Positions 53,390 to 61,880 of a stretch of DNA of 64,000 nt are shown one piece after another. The stretch is from Ulvibacter antarcticus. GTDB taxonomy: Bacteria > Bacteroidota > Bacteroidia > Flavobacteriales > Flavobacteriaceae. A model generated the notes under the pieces. The model was given only the letters and a program-made list of their open reading frames with translations. It ran no database searches and had not been told where the DNA came from. The DNA lies in NCBI RefSeq assembly GCF_003688405.1, contig NZ_REFC01000011.1, positions 806,001 to 870,000 of the forward strand. The letters are read 5' to 3'. Position 1 is the stretch's first letter; the number at the start of each line of letters is the position of its first letter. The position numbers were made by a program, and so were the translations under genes.

Positions 53390-53541
53390 AACTTGGGAGA
53401 CGAGAATCCTGTCCTGAGCCCTTCGACTATGCTCAGGAGAGGCTCTAGTACTAATCGAAGAGAGTCTCCAAGTTTATCTTGAGCTTGACGAAAGGCCCGC
53501 ACAGCAGAAAAGCTTCTCAAATACGAGGAGCTTTTTTTATG
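53390..53541 (+). repeat. Nested palindrome plus duplicated tRNA-Leu tail and terminator
   Basis: Outer arms AACTTGGGAGAC (53390-53401) and GTCTCCAAGTT (53464-53474) enclose the hairpin CCTGAGC/GCTCAGG (53413-53419, 53431-53437). After it, GCCCGCACA plus the hairpin AAAGCTTCTC ... GAGGAGCTTTTTTTATG (53495-53541) repeats the tRNA 3' end and terminator found at 53329-53376. No gene is present between the tRNA and 53675. Confidence 0.85.
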
Positions 53542-53623
53542 CAATTTGTTGAAAGAAATTAGGAAAGCAAACTTGAATTTTTACTGCTGAACACATTTTC
53601 TGTATAAAATTCTATTGGTCTTT

Positions 53624-53652
53624 AAAGGCTTCAGTTATGAACTGAAGCCTTT
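53624..53652. terminator. Perfect-stem terminator
   Basis: AAAGGCTTCAGTT pairs perfectly with AACTGAAGCCTTT around a 3-base loop. On the minus strand it closes the membrane-protein gene that ends at 53676. Confidence 0.85.
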
Positions 53653-53675
53653 TTCCAATCTTAGTTTAAGAATGT

Positions 53676-54089
53676 TCATCCTAATTTTTTAAAGATGATT
53701 CCGGCAAGTAAACCAGTAATTCCGAAGAAAATAAGGTAAATAATAAAATTGATTAAAGTACCCTGGATATCTACAATTGTAGAAGTAGCGTAATCGATAA
53801 GACCCGCACCCAGGCCTAGCAAAAGAGTGATCCAGATACCAAAACTCAAACCACTACCCAATCCGAAATTTCCATTGGCCCATCTACTGTAGAGTGTAGA
53901 AAACGCAAATCCTTGTATTAGGCAACCTAGTATGAGATGTATCATATCGGGCGGATCTCTCATTATGTCACTAATTAGAATATGTGGTGTCAAGTAGGGT
54001 TCGGCGAGCAGACCCCATAAAAGAAATCCTCCGGCTAATCCCCAGATACTGGTAATTAGCGTGCTGACAATATTGGCTTTTGAAAACAT
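53676..54089 (-). CDS. Small membrane protein of unknown family
   Basis: A 137-residue protein with four membrane segments (STLITSIWGLAGGFLLWGL, DMIHLILGCLIQGFAFSTLY, LSFGIWITLLLGLGAGLIDY, LINFIIYLIFFGITGLLAGI). Rich in Gly, ends in a short basic tail. No family recognised. A terminator lies 24 bases beyond its stop. Confidence 0.75.
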   Translation of the reverse strand: MFSKANIVSTLITSIWGLAGGFLLWGLLAEPYLTPHILISDIMRDPPDMIHLILGCLIQGFAFSTLYSRWANGNFGLGSGLSFGIWITLLLGLGAGLIDYATSTIVDIQGTLINFIIYLIFFGITGLLAGIIFKKLG

Positions 54090-54188
54090 ATCGAACTGAT
54101 TAAGTGGTTGTTAACTATAAATTTAACAATTAAATAAAGACGGTGCTTAAAAATATAGGCAATTGTACGCTGAAGATATTAACAAAAA

Positions 54189-55247
54189 TTATTCGTGACC
54201 ATTGTTGATCAATGTTTTGATGTCCGCCTTTTCTTGAGAAGTGATGGTGCCAGAGGTCGATGCATTTTCATTTTTCTTATGATGAATTTCATAATACATG
54301 CCAAAATGATCACTATCGAAATTACGAGTCCGAACCATTTTACCGACAAAAAGATCTTTTGAATGAAAAAGATGATCTAACGGAAATCGCATAAAAAAGT
54401 AGCCAGCATGATAGGTCGGAAAAAAGCCTCTTCCTATTCTTGGGTCTATCATATTCGTCATCTTTTTAAAGAGTCTCGTAACACGCGACCATACTACATC
54501 GTTCATGTCACCACAAACAATAGCAGCTAGGTTGGATTCTCGAATTCGTTTGCCGGTTATCATTAATTCAGCATCCCGTTCTTTGGAAGATTCATTTTCA
54601 GTAGGACTAGGCGGTGCAGGATGTAAACAGGAAAAGAAAACCTTAATAGTTTCATTAATTTCATATTCGAAAAAAATTGAAGGTACTTCCTTTTCAACTT
54701 GATATAATGTTTTGGTCGTCTGAAGCTTCCGCTTTGAATAGAGCAACATTCCGTAATAATTTTCCAGTGGAATTTTTATAGAATTCGGATAAAGTGCCTC
54801 AATTTCTGAAAGTCCAGATTCCCAATTTTCATTTCCTTCCATGACCAAAACTATATCAGGATCGAACTCATTTATAATCTCGATGAATTTACCGAAACTG
54901 GTATTCGTTTGTAAAACATTAGCTGCTAAAACCGATAACATACCATCGCTTTCGAACTTAGGCTTTTTACGTGGGTAGAACGAACTGTAAGGAAAGACTT
55001 TTACTATTTGGTACAAAGCGGCTCCTATAAGTCCGATTTTCAATGTCAAAGTAAAGATGGTGTGTGAATCATCAATAAAAAAGAGTAGCAAAAGACAAAC
55101 AATTTCAATTACTATCGATTGCAATCGCACAAAATCGGCTGTTCTAAAAAACCAATGTGGATTTTCTATTGCAGGCAGAAAGGGAGTGATGATAAAAATA
55201 ATACTGATAACATATAATACAACAGTCATAAGTATAAATGTAGCCAA
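54189..55247 (-). CDS. Membrane-anchored endonuclease/exonuclease/phosphatase-family protein
   Basis: A 352-residue protein: three N-terminal membrane helices (to about residue 90), then an EEP domain with SVLAANVLQTN, DIVLVMEGNE (metal-binding Glu), VCGDMNDVVWS (catalytic Asp/Asn) and SDHFGMYYE (catalytic Asp-His). The domain probably faces outside. Members cut DNA, phospholipids or inositol phosphates; the target here is unknown. Confidence 0.88.
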   Translation of the reverse strand: MATFILMTVVLYVISIIFIITPFLPAIENPHWFFRTADFVRLQSIVIEIVCLLLLFFIDDSHTIFTLTLKIGLIGAALYQIVKVFPYSSFYPRKKPKFESDGMLSVLAANVLQTNTSFGKFIEIINEFDPDIVLVMEGNENWESGLSEIEALYPNSIKIPLENYYGMLLYSKRKLQTTKTLYQVEKEVPSIFFEYEINETIKVFFSCLHPAPPSPTENESSKERDAELMITGKRIRESNLAAIVCGDMNDVVWSRVTRLFKKMTNMIDPRIGRGFFPTYHAGYFFMRFPLDHLFHSKDLFVGKMVRTRNFDSDHFGMYYEIHHKKNENASTSGTITSQEKADIKTLINNGHE

Positions 55248-55298
55248 TTTTTCAGCTTAAAAAGGGTAGTTTTGCATACGGTTTTCAGAAAATAATCT

Positions 55299-56732
55299 AT
55301 GCGAAAAAATATCGATACACTAGAATTGCCGAAAGACGAAATGAGGGAATATGGCTATAAAGTTGTGGACGCTATTGTTGAACATTTTTCCACACAAAAT
55401 GATAAGTTCCCTGTTGTAGTTGGTTCGAGGGAGGAAATGGACCATCTTTTCTTAGAAGAAGCGCCGGAAAAACCTACAGACCCACAAGAAGTTTTGGATT
55501 TTGTTTTGAATAAGGTAATTTCAAAAAGTGCCATTGTTTCCCATCCTAAATCGTATTCTTTTGTACCGGGTCCAAGCAACTATATCAGTGCTATGGCAGA
55601 TACACTTGCAACGGGATTTAACGTTTTTTCTGGTGGTTGGGCGGCCTCGCCTGCTGCGGCCGAACTTGAAATTGTTACTATGAACTGGCTACTTAAAATT
55701 TTCGGTTTCCCTGTAAAAAAAGGAGGTGGAATTTTTACAAGTGGTGGGTCAATGGCTAATTTAACAGCCATCGCTACCGCTCGTAGAATAAAATGTGGTG
55801 ATGATTTTGCAAAAGCAGTAATATACCTTTCAGATCAAGCGCATTCATCTAATATAAAAGCAATTCGTGTTTTAGGGTTTAAGAAAGAACAAATTCGAAT
55901 CATCCCAACCGATGCGGAGTTCAAATTTTCTATCAATAAACTTAAAAACGCCATTGCAAAAGATCGTTTGGAAGGCTTACAACCATTTTGCTTAGTTGCT
56001 ACAGCTGGAACAACGAATACAGGAACTGTCGATCCATTATCCAGTCTGGCAAAGATTTGTAAGACTGAAAATATCTGGTTCCATATTGATGGTGCCTATG
56101 GTGGTGCAGCAATTTTGGCGAAGGATGGAAAAGCCCTTTTAAAAGGTATAAGTAAAGCCGATTCTCTAACCGTGGATCCTCATAAGTGGTTTTTTCAACC
56201 TTATGAAATGGGCTGCTTATTGGTGAGAAATAGTAAATGGTTAAAAAGTACGTTTACCGAAAAACCTGAATACTTACGTGATATTGAGGGAAATGAATCT
56301 GAAATTAATTTTTACGATCATGGTATTCAACTTACGAGGAGATTTAGAGCTTTAAAATTTTATATGTCCATCAAAACATTTGGTTTAAAGGCATTTAGAA
56401 CAGCTATATCATATAACATTGAGCTTGCTGAAAAAGTAGAAGGTATCTTGCGTAAAAGCCCACATTGGGAAGTAATCTCTCCTGCTACACTTGCAGTAAT
56501 AAACTTTAGATTTAATCCAATTGGTGAAAACTATAGCGAAAAAAAACTTGATAAAATCAATCAGTATATTTCAGAACAAGTGGTAGCTTCACAAGAAGCA
56601 TTACTAGTTACCACGCTACTTAACGGCCAAGTAGTTTTACGCATGTGCTTAATAAACCCCAGAACGACGATAAATGATGTCAAAGAAACCTTGGCACAAT
56701 GTAAAACGTTCACCAATATAACTTCTACTTAA
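55299..56732 (+). CDS. Group II PLP-dependent amino acid decarboxylase
   Basis: A 477-residue PLP enzyme similar to aromatic-L-amino-acid and related decarboxylases. Key motifs are HPKSYSFVPGPSNY, FTSGGSMANLTA (phosphate binding), WFHIDGAYGGAA and VDPHKWFFQPYEMG with the Schiff-base Lys. Substrate unknown: aromatic amino acids, diaminobutyrate-type or others are possible. A TAGTTTTG -7-like box lies at 55267-55274. Confidence 0.9.
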   Translation: MRKNIDTLELPKDEMREYGYKVVDAIVEHFSTQNDKFPVVVGSREEMDHLFLEEAPEKPTDPQEVLDFVLNKVISKSAIVSHPKSYSFVPGPSNYISAMADTLATGFNVFSGGWAASPAAAELEIVTMNWLLKIFGFPVKKGGGIFTSGGSMANLTAIATARRIKCGDDFAKAVIYLSDQAHSSNIKAIRVLGFKKEQIRIIPTDAEFKFSINKLKNAIAKDRLEGLQPFCLVATAGTTNTGTVDPLSSLAKICKTENIWFHIDGAYGGAAILAKDGKALLKGISKADSLTVDPHKWFFQPYEMGCLLVRNSKWLKSTFTEKPEYLRDIEGNESEINFYDHGIQLTRRFRALKFYMSIKTFGLKAFRTAISYNIELAEKVEGILRKSPHWEVISPATLAVINFRFNPIGENYSEKKLDKINQYISEQVVASQEALLVTTLLNGQVVLRMCLINPRTTINDVKETLAQCKTFTNITST

Positions 56733-56738
56733 TTCTTT

Positions 56739-56767
56739 TTTGCAAAAAAATGTAATCCTTATTTTTG
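56739..56767 (+). promoter_or_regulatory. Promoter before the T9SS beta-helix gene
   Basis: TTTG (56739-56742), 17 bases, TATTTTTG (56760-56767): good fit to TTTG-N17-20-TAnnTTTG, 26 bases before the ATG at 56794. Confidence 0.6.
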
Positions 56768-56793
56768 TATTTACTATATCTAAAAATATACCT

Positions 56794-58263
56794 ATGAAAA
56801 AACATTTACTTCTTTTATTTACTTCTGTTCTTTTTGTGTTTCCGTTAGTTGCTCAAACATACACAACACCCAATACAGGAGTCACTTGGACACTTACCGA
56901 TATTGCCAATGCAAGTCCTACGACTATTACGATTTCAGGTAGTGATTTTACCCTTCTTGAAAACCTAATCGTTGCTGAAAATGATACGGTTATCATAGAC
57001 ACTGATCTTAATTTAGGAGTTGAAGATGCCTTATTAATTACTGTTTTTGGTGCTTTTACAGTTTCGGCCGATGCAGTAAATATCTTCGGAATTGATCAAA
57101 TTGCTTTTGAAGGTTTTCGTTTTGAAGAATTATCACAGATTAGTATTCAAAATACAAGCATAGAATACAGCGGTGGATTACGAGTTCTGACCGAAGATTT
57201 TTCGATTGATAATTGTACGCTCACTAATAATGTTGAAGGTGCCACAACTAGTGCTGTTATACAATTGTCGCGTGGGTTACCACAAATAACCAATAACACA
57301 ATTACGTTTAATCAACTTGCTGCGATAGGATCTGCTGCCAATTCGGAGGTTTCAGCCTATATTTTCAATAATTATTTGGAAGGAAATAATCAAGAAAATT
57401 CGAATCGACCACAAATTAACTTAGGAACTACAAGAACAGATGCTCCTTTAGTTATTCTTGAAAATTCAATTATTGGTGATCGTAACCTGGATATGGTAGG
57501 AGGAATTGCTGTGGCGAATTTTACAGGAGGATCCATTAACACAGAAATCGATGGTAATATTATTCGAGATAACAGATATGGGATGACCATTCTTGGAAAC
57601 AACGCTGTTGCATTGATTAGAGATAATATTTTTGAAGATAATGATACACAGGGTAATCCAAATTTAGGTGGAAGTGGGATTTCGCTAAATTCAACCGCAC
57701 CGGGAATGGATGTCATAGCTCATGGTAATGAAATTAGAAGAAATTTATGGGGAATAACCCTAATAGGAGAAGCTTCCATCAATTTGGGAGATGGTACTAC
57801 TAATTCACCTGGTGAAAACATTTTTTCTGAAAATGGAAATGGTGGTATCGTTTATGCGCTTTACAATAACACAGCAAACACTATCGAAGCAAAAAATAAT
57901 TGTTGGGTAGAAGGTGTTGTAAATGATCTGGCCATCGCCGAATCTGTGATTTATCATCAGGTAGACGATGCTACTTTAGGCGAAGTACTTTTCGATCCGG
58001 TAGGTTGTGGAGTCTTAGGAGTTGAAGCAAATCAACTAGCAGATTTTAATTTTTATCCGAATCCGGCAAAGAATAGCATTCGTTTTACGAATAACATTGG
58101 GTTAAATAATATAACTATAATAGATCTTCAAGGGAAGGTTGTACAAAACGAAATAATTTCTAACAATACCAATGAAATAAGATTTATATTACCCTCAGGA
58201 GTTTATTTCGCGCGCTTTACCACCGATACAACCACTCTTGTAAAAAAACTACTTGTTGAATAA
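56794..58263 (+). CDS. Secreted right-handed beta-helix protein with T9SS sorting domain
   Basis: A 489-residue exported protein. Signal peptide MKKHLLLLFTSVLFVFPLVAQ; residues ~60-400 are repeated short strands with asparagine ladders (NTSIEYSGG, ITNNTITFN, IDGNIIRDNRYGMTI, IRDNIFEDN), typical of a pectate-lyase-like parallel beta-helix; the last ~75 residues are a T9SS sorting domain (FYPNPAKNSIRF, LPSGVYFARFTT). No catalytic site is evident. ATG at 56794 gives the proper signal peptide. Confidence 0.85.
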   Translation: MKKHLLLLFTSVLFVFPLVAQTYTTPNTGVTWTLTDIANASPTTITISGSDFTLLENLIVAENDTVIIDTDLNLGVEDALLITVFGAFTVSADAVNIFGIDQIAFEGFRFEELSQISIQNTSIEYSGGLRVLTEDFSIDNCTLTNNVEGATTSAVIQLSRGLPQITNNTITFNQLAAIGSAANSEVSAYIFNNYLEGNNQENSNRPQINLGTTRTDAPLVILENSIIGDRNLDMVGGIAVANFTGGSINTEIDGNIIRDNRYGMTILGNNAVALIRDNIFEDNDTQGNPNLGGSGISLNSTAPGMDVIAHGNEIRRNLWGITLIGEASINLGDGTTNSPGENIFSENGNGGIVYALYNNTANTIEAKNNCWVEGVVNDLAIAESVIYHQVDDATLGEVLFDPVGCGVLGVEANQLADFNFYPNPAKNSIRFTNNIGLNNITIIDLQGKVVQNEIISNNTNEIRFILPSGVYFARFTTDTTTLVKKLLVE

Positions 58264-58325
58264 TCGATAGTATTGTAGTCGCTTTAGTTCGTTAACTAAA
58301 TCGTAAAAATAAAAAAGGTCGCAGC

Positions 58326-59576
58326 GTGAAAAAGGATTATGATGTATTAATTATTGGAGGAGGTGCGGCCGGATTTTTTACGGCTATCAACGCTGTAGAG
58401 AATAATAATTCACTAAGAGTTGCTATTCTGGAAAGAGGCAAAGAAGTACTCACGAAGGTTAAAGTGTCTGGCGGAGGTAGATGTAATGTCACCCACGCCG
58501 AATTTATTCCGAAGGAACTCACCGAAAACTATCCTAGAGGAGAGAAAGAACTTTTAGGTCCTTTTCACACCTTTATGACGGGAGATACGATTGGCTGGTT
58601 TGAAGAAAAAGGAGTTGGCTTAAAAATTGAAGACGACGGCAGAATGTTTCCTGAAACTGATTCTTCTCAAACTATTATTGATTGTTTTACTTCTGAAACA
58701 GAACGTTTGGGAATAGAAGTGTTAACTAATCATTCAGTAAAAGAAATTCATAAAACGGAACACGGTTGGGAGCTTACTACTTCTGAAGCAATATTCTCCT
58801 CAAGAAAACTTGTAATTGCATCAGGAAGTAATCCTAAGGTATGGAAAATGCTGGAAGCACTGGGTCATACTATCGAATCTCCAGTACCGTCGTTGTTTAC
58901 CTTCAATATCAAGGACGATCGCATTACTGATTTACCAGGTGTTGCCACGCCTGCTTTTGTGACTGTTATCGACAATAATGGTAAACATTTATTAGAAAGT
59001 GAAGGCCCATTATTAATTACACATTGGGGAATGAGTGGCCCTTCGATTTTGAAACTCTCCGCTTGGGGAGCGCGACTTTTAGCACCTTCAGATTATCATT
59101 TTAAGATTAAGGTGAATTGGTTGCCGAATGTTTCCGAAGAAGAAATCATAAAAAACCTAAAGGAACTTAAAACCAATAATGCGAAGCAATTCCCGCATAC
59201 GTATAGTCAGTTTGAACTACCCAAACGACTTTGGCAATCACTTTTGAAAGCAGCCGGCTTTAGGGAAGATCAGAAATGGGCGGATATTGGTCATCCATTA
59301 ATTGATGAACTGGCTAAACAATTGGTTGCCGGGATTTTTGATGTGAATGGAAAAAGCACTTTCAAAGAAGAATTTGTAACTGCAGGTGGTGTAGAGCTTA
59401 AAGAAGTAAATTTCAAAACCTTCGAAAGTAGGATCCATAAAGGTCTATACTTTGCTGGCGAAGTCTTAAATATAGATGCCATCACCGGCGGATTTAATTT
59501 TCAGAATGCATGGACTGGTGGATTTCTAGTGGCAAAGGCAATTGCTGAGGCCTCCCCTCTAGAAAGAGGGGATTGA
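58326..59576 (+). CDS. BaiN/HI0933-type flavoprotein
   Basis: A 416-residue NAD(P)/FAD-dependent oxidoreductase. FAD-binding GGGAAGFFTAI (11-21), KVKVSGGGRCNVTHA, LITHWGMSGPSILKLS and the C-terminal ITGGFNFQNAWTGG identify the BaiN/RdsA (HI0933-like) family. Start codon is GTG at 58326. The last residues (SPLERGD) and the stop are encoded by a repeat unit that begins at 59553, so the native C-terminus was probably replaced. Confidence 0.92.
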   Translation: MKKDYDVLIIGGGAAGFFTAINAVENNNSLRVAILERGKEVLTKVKVSGGGRCNVTHAEFIPKELTENYPRGEKELLGPFHTFMTGDTIGWFEEKGVGLKIEDDGRMFPETDSSQTIIDCFTSETERLGIEVLTNHSVKEIHKTEHGWELTTSEAIFSSRKLVIASGSNPKVWKMLEALGHTIESPVPSLFTFNIKDDRITDLPGVATPAFVTVIDNNGKHLLESEGPLLITHWGMSGPSILKLSAWGARLLAPSDYHFKIKVNWLPNVSEEEIIKNLKELKTNNAKQFPHTYSQFELPKRLWQSLLKAAGFREDQKWADIGHPLIDELAKQLVAGIFDVNGKSTFKEEFVTAGGVELKEVNFKTFESRIHKGLYFAGEVLNIDAITGGFNFQNAWTGGFLVAKAIAEASPLERGD

Positions 59577-59647
59577 GGGGTGTGTTTTGAAATTTAAAGA
59601 GGATAATTTTACACCTCCCTCTGTCCCTCCTTATTAGGAGGGAAGTT
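59553..59647 (+). repeat. Short derivative unit 1 of the DUF559 element
   Basis: Left arm TCCCCTCTAGAAAGAGGGG (hairpin CCCCTCT/AGAGGGG) with GATTGAGGGGTGTGTTTT; right arm ACACCTCCCTCTGTCCCTCC with TTATTAGGAGGGAAGTT. The 25 bases before the right arm's end of the core (59591-59615) match the 3' end of the DUF559 gene (60271-60295) at 22 of 25 positions. Confidence 0.88.
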
Positions 59648-59710
59648 AATAAATATGAAAGCATAGCTGCTATTTCCAAAGGGTTTAGGAAGCAAATAAG
59701 ATTACCGAAG

Positions 59711-59806
59711 CTTCCCTTCAAAAATAGGGGATTGAGGGGTGTGTTTTGAAATTAAAAAAAAGCACTTTTACACCTCCCTCAATCCCTCTTTGTTAGGAGG
59801 GAGGTT
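59711..59806 (+). repeat. Short derivative unit 2 of the DUF559 element
   Basis: Same arms as unit 1 (GGATTGAGGGGTGTGTTTT left; TACACCTCCCTCAATCCC right), with a degenerate left hairpin and a shorter A-rich middle. The left arms of units 1, 2 and 3 are 159 and 160 bases apart, and the spacers between units are themselves similar. Confidence 0.88.
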
Positions 59807-59869
59807 AAAAAACATGAGAGTATAGTAGTCATATTCGAAAGATTTTGGTGTTAAGGGCGATTGCGAAAA

Positions 59870-60327
59870 CTTCCCCTCTAGAAAGAGGGGATTGAGGGGT
59901 GTGTTTTAATAAGTTATTATGAAAATATATTATAATCCTAAACTAAAAGAGTTAGCACGACAACTGAGGAATAATGCTACAAAGTCGGAGATTAAACTTT
60001 GGAAATTTTTAAAAAGGGATCAGATGTATGGCTATGATTTTCATCGTCAAAAACCTATTGATGAATTTATTGCTGATTTTTTCTGTAATAAACTGCAGTT
60101 AGTTATTGAGTGCGATGGATATTCGCATGAAATTGTTGAAGTGTATCAGAAAGACCTTAGCAAAACAAAAAGATTAAATGAACTCGGAATAAATGTGTTG
60201 AGGTTCTCTGATGAACAAATAATGAATGATATTGATAACGTTATAAGGGTAATAGAAGACTATATTTTTAAATTTGAAGAGAATAGTTTTACACCTCCCT
60301 CAATCCCTCCTTATTAGGAGGGAAGTT
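59870..60327 (+). mobile_element. Putative DUF559-nuclease element bounded by inverted repeats
   Basis: A 458-bp unit. The left arm (CTTCCCCTCTAGAAAG, then GGATTGAGGGGTGTG) and the reverse complement of the right arm (CTTCCCTCCTAATAAGG, then GGATTGAGGGAGGTG) match closely, so the ends are imperfect terminal inverted repeats. The interior is one gene, and its last codons lie in the right arm. Confidence 0.6.
59919..60317 (+). CDS. DUF559-family (Vsr/MutH-like fold) endonuclease
   Basis: A 132-residue predicted DNA nuclease. Family motifs: NNATKSEIKLWKFLK (Glu24), YDFHRQKPIDEFIADFFC (Asp53), LVIECDGYSH (Glu64, Asp66) and NELGINVLRF. These acidic residues form the PD-(D/E)XK-type site. The ending FTPPSIPPY is encoded by the right inverted repeat. 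It lies wholly inside the repeat-bounded unit, with its ATG about 10 bases after the left arm's conserved core. The role in cells is unknown; here it may act in spreading the element. Confidence 0.85.
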   Translation: MKIYYNPKLKELARQLRNNATKSEIKLWKFLKRDQMYGYDFHRQKPIDEFIADFFCNKLQLVIECDGYSHEIVEVYQKDLSKTKRLNELGINVLRFSDEQIMNDIDNVIRVIEDYIFKFEENSFTPPSIPPY

Positions 60328-60351
60328 AAGATTTAGGAAGGCATTAATTGG

Positions 60352-61743
60352 CTAGTAATGTATTATTTTAATGGTTTTTGATTGATTGGCTTCGGAAGTG
60401 ATTGTCATAAAATAGATACCTCCTGATAGGTTGGAAACATCAATTTCATCAATACTTTGAGAGGCATTATACATTTGAAATAGGGTCTTACCCATAACAT
60501 CTCTAAAGCTAACTTGCGTAATAAAACTTTCAGAATCTATAAAGAGTTTATCCTGAACAGGATTGGGATATACTTTGGTGTCGTTTAATGCTAACTCGGG
60601 TGTCCCTAAGGCGCCAACATTAAAACTATGGCTTACAGTATCACCATTATAAGTCGCTTCAAATGTCCATTGACCTTCCATATCGGCTGGATAATACCAC
60701 ATCCAATAGGCTATGTTTAAATCATCGACCAAAGCGTAATCCCATTCCTGGAAAATTGAATTGTTCGGTCGCGTAATTTTTAAATGTACGCTGGTACCAG
60801 CTCTTTGATCTGACAAATAAATACCATAATACACGTCAACACCCAGATCGAATTGATCACTTTCATTAGTAATTTCTGAATTCGGACAAGTTTCCCAATT
60901 TGGGAAGTAAGTGTGGGTTAGTACTGCGTTAATTCCTGTGTTGTAATATGGTTTTTGGGCCACCCACCAGCTGTCGCTGTTTATATTATTGCAAGGACCA
61001 TTACTCGGGTCAATAAGTGAATTACCACTATCGTATACTTCAAAATGCAAGTGAGGCAAGGTAGAACTACCGGAGCTTCCAATAACCCCTAAAAATTCAC
61101 CCCGACTTACTGTATCTCCAACTTCTTTGGAAGTAAGAGAACCGCTTTTTAGATGTAAATACCAGGATCGACTTCCGTCACTATGTTGTAGATACACGGC
61201 GTTCCAAGGATTATTGTTAAAGCTGCAATTTCTGTCGAAATTTCCATCTCCTTTGTAAATTATTTGTCCATCTGCGCCAGCTATAGCAATAGCCTGATTT
61301 CTATCCATTTGCTTCCACCAGAATGGCCATGAAATAATATCGAATCCACGATGATTATAACCATTGGAGGTATCGTAAGACCGAGTACCACAATCATAAT
61401 CGCTTATTTGATTAGGAAAGGCCGGATTATGATCGACGTAGTTGGACAATGTCCAAATATTGTGGTAGTTAAAGCCACTTGCCTGTGCCATCGGCCAATC
61501 AAAGAGGGGATGTCCTCCCTCGGTATTTATAGGTACAAGCCTCCCCTCTAATTCGAGCTGTGCTACACTTGCATCAAGCAATAATTTAGTATGTGCTCTT
61601 TGAGTTTCGGTTAAACAGGGTTCTGAGTTTCTTGGAATTAGTACCTCCCCTCCGTAAGCTTCCGAAAAGCTGTTTTGTGCGAAGCTGATGTTAATAATTA
61701 GTATGCTAATCGCGGTGCATATGATGCGTATTTTTGAAGTCAT
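60352..61743 (-). CDS. Secreted M23 metallopeptidase with T9SS sorting domain
   Basis: A 463-residue exported enzyme. Signal peptide MTSKIRIICTAISILIINISFAQ; M23 (LytM-type) domain at about 105-265 with YNHRGFDI (HxxxD), SWYLHLKSG and LPHLHFEVYD (HxH), a complete zinc site; a second beta-domain (about 290-375); and a T9SS sorting domain (KVYPNPVQDKLFI, LSGGIYFMTI). It probably cuts peptidoglycan or extracellular peptides. The stop lies 25 bases from the right arm of the DUF559 element. Confidence 0.9.
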   Translation of the reverse strand: MTSKIRIICTAISILIINISFAQNSFSEAYGGEVLIPRNSEPCLTETQRAHTKLLLDASVAQLELEGRLVPINTEGGHPLFDWPMAQASGFNYHNIWTLSNYVDHNPAFPNQISDYDCGTRSYDTSNGYNHRGFDIISWPFWWKQMDRNQAIAIAGADGQIIYKGDGNFDRNCSFNNNPWNAVYLQHSDGSRSWYLHLKSGSLTSKEVGDTVSRGEFLGVIGSSGSSTLPHLHFEVYDSGNSLIDPSNGPCNNINSDSWWVAQKPYYNTGINAVLTHTYFPNWETCPNSEITNESDQFDLGVDVYYGIYLSDQRAGTSVHLKITRPNNSIFQEWDYALVDDLNIAYWMWYYPADMEGQWTFEATYNGDTVSHSFNVGALGTPELALNDTKVYPNPVQDKLFIDSESFITQVSFRDVMGKTLFQMYNASQSIDEIDVSNLSGGIYFMTITSEANQSKTIKIIHY

Positions 61744-61880
61744 AATAATATGTTTAGATAGTTAATTTCTTTTCTTTAAACCTCTGAAGCATTTATTTGC
61801 TTGACATAAGAATTATGATAAATGTAAAAAAGTATCTAAATCATGACGTCCCAAATATTCACATATAGTAAATATTGAGA

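Noticed and set aside
53260-53448. Open frame across tRNA-Leu
   Set aside because: It reads through the tRNA and its terminator; the tRNA fold is unambiguous.
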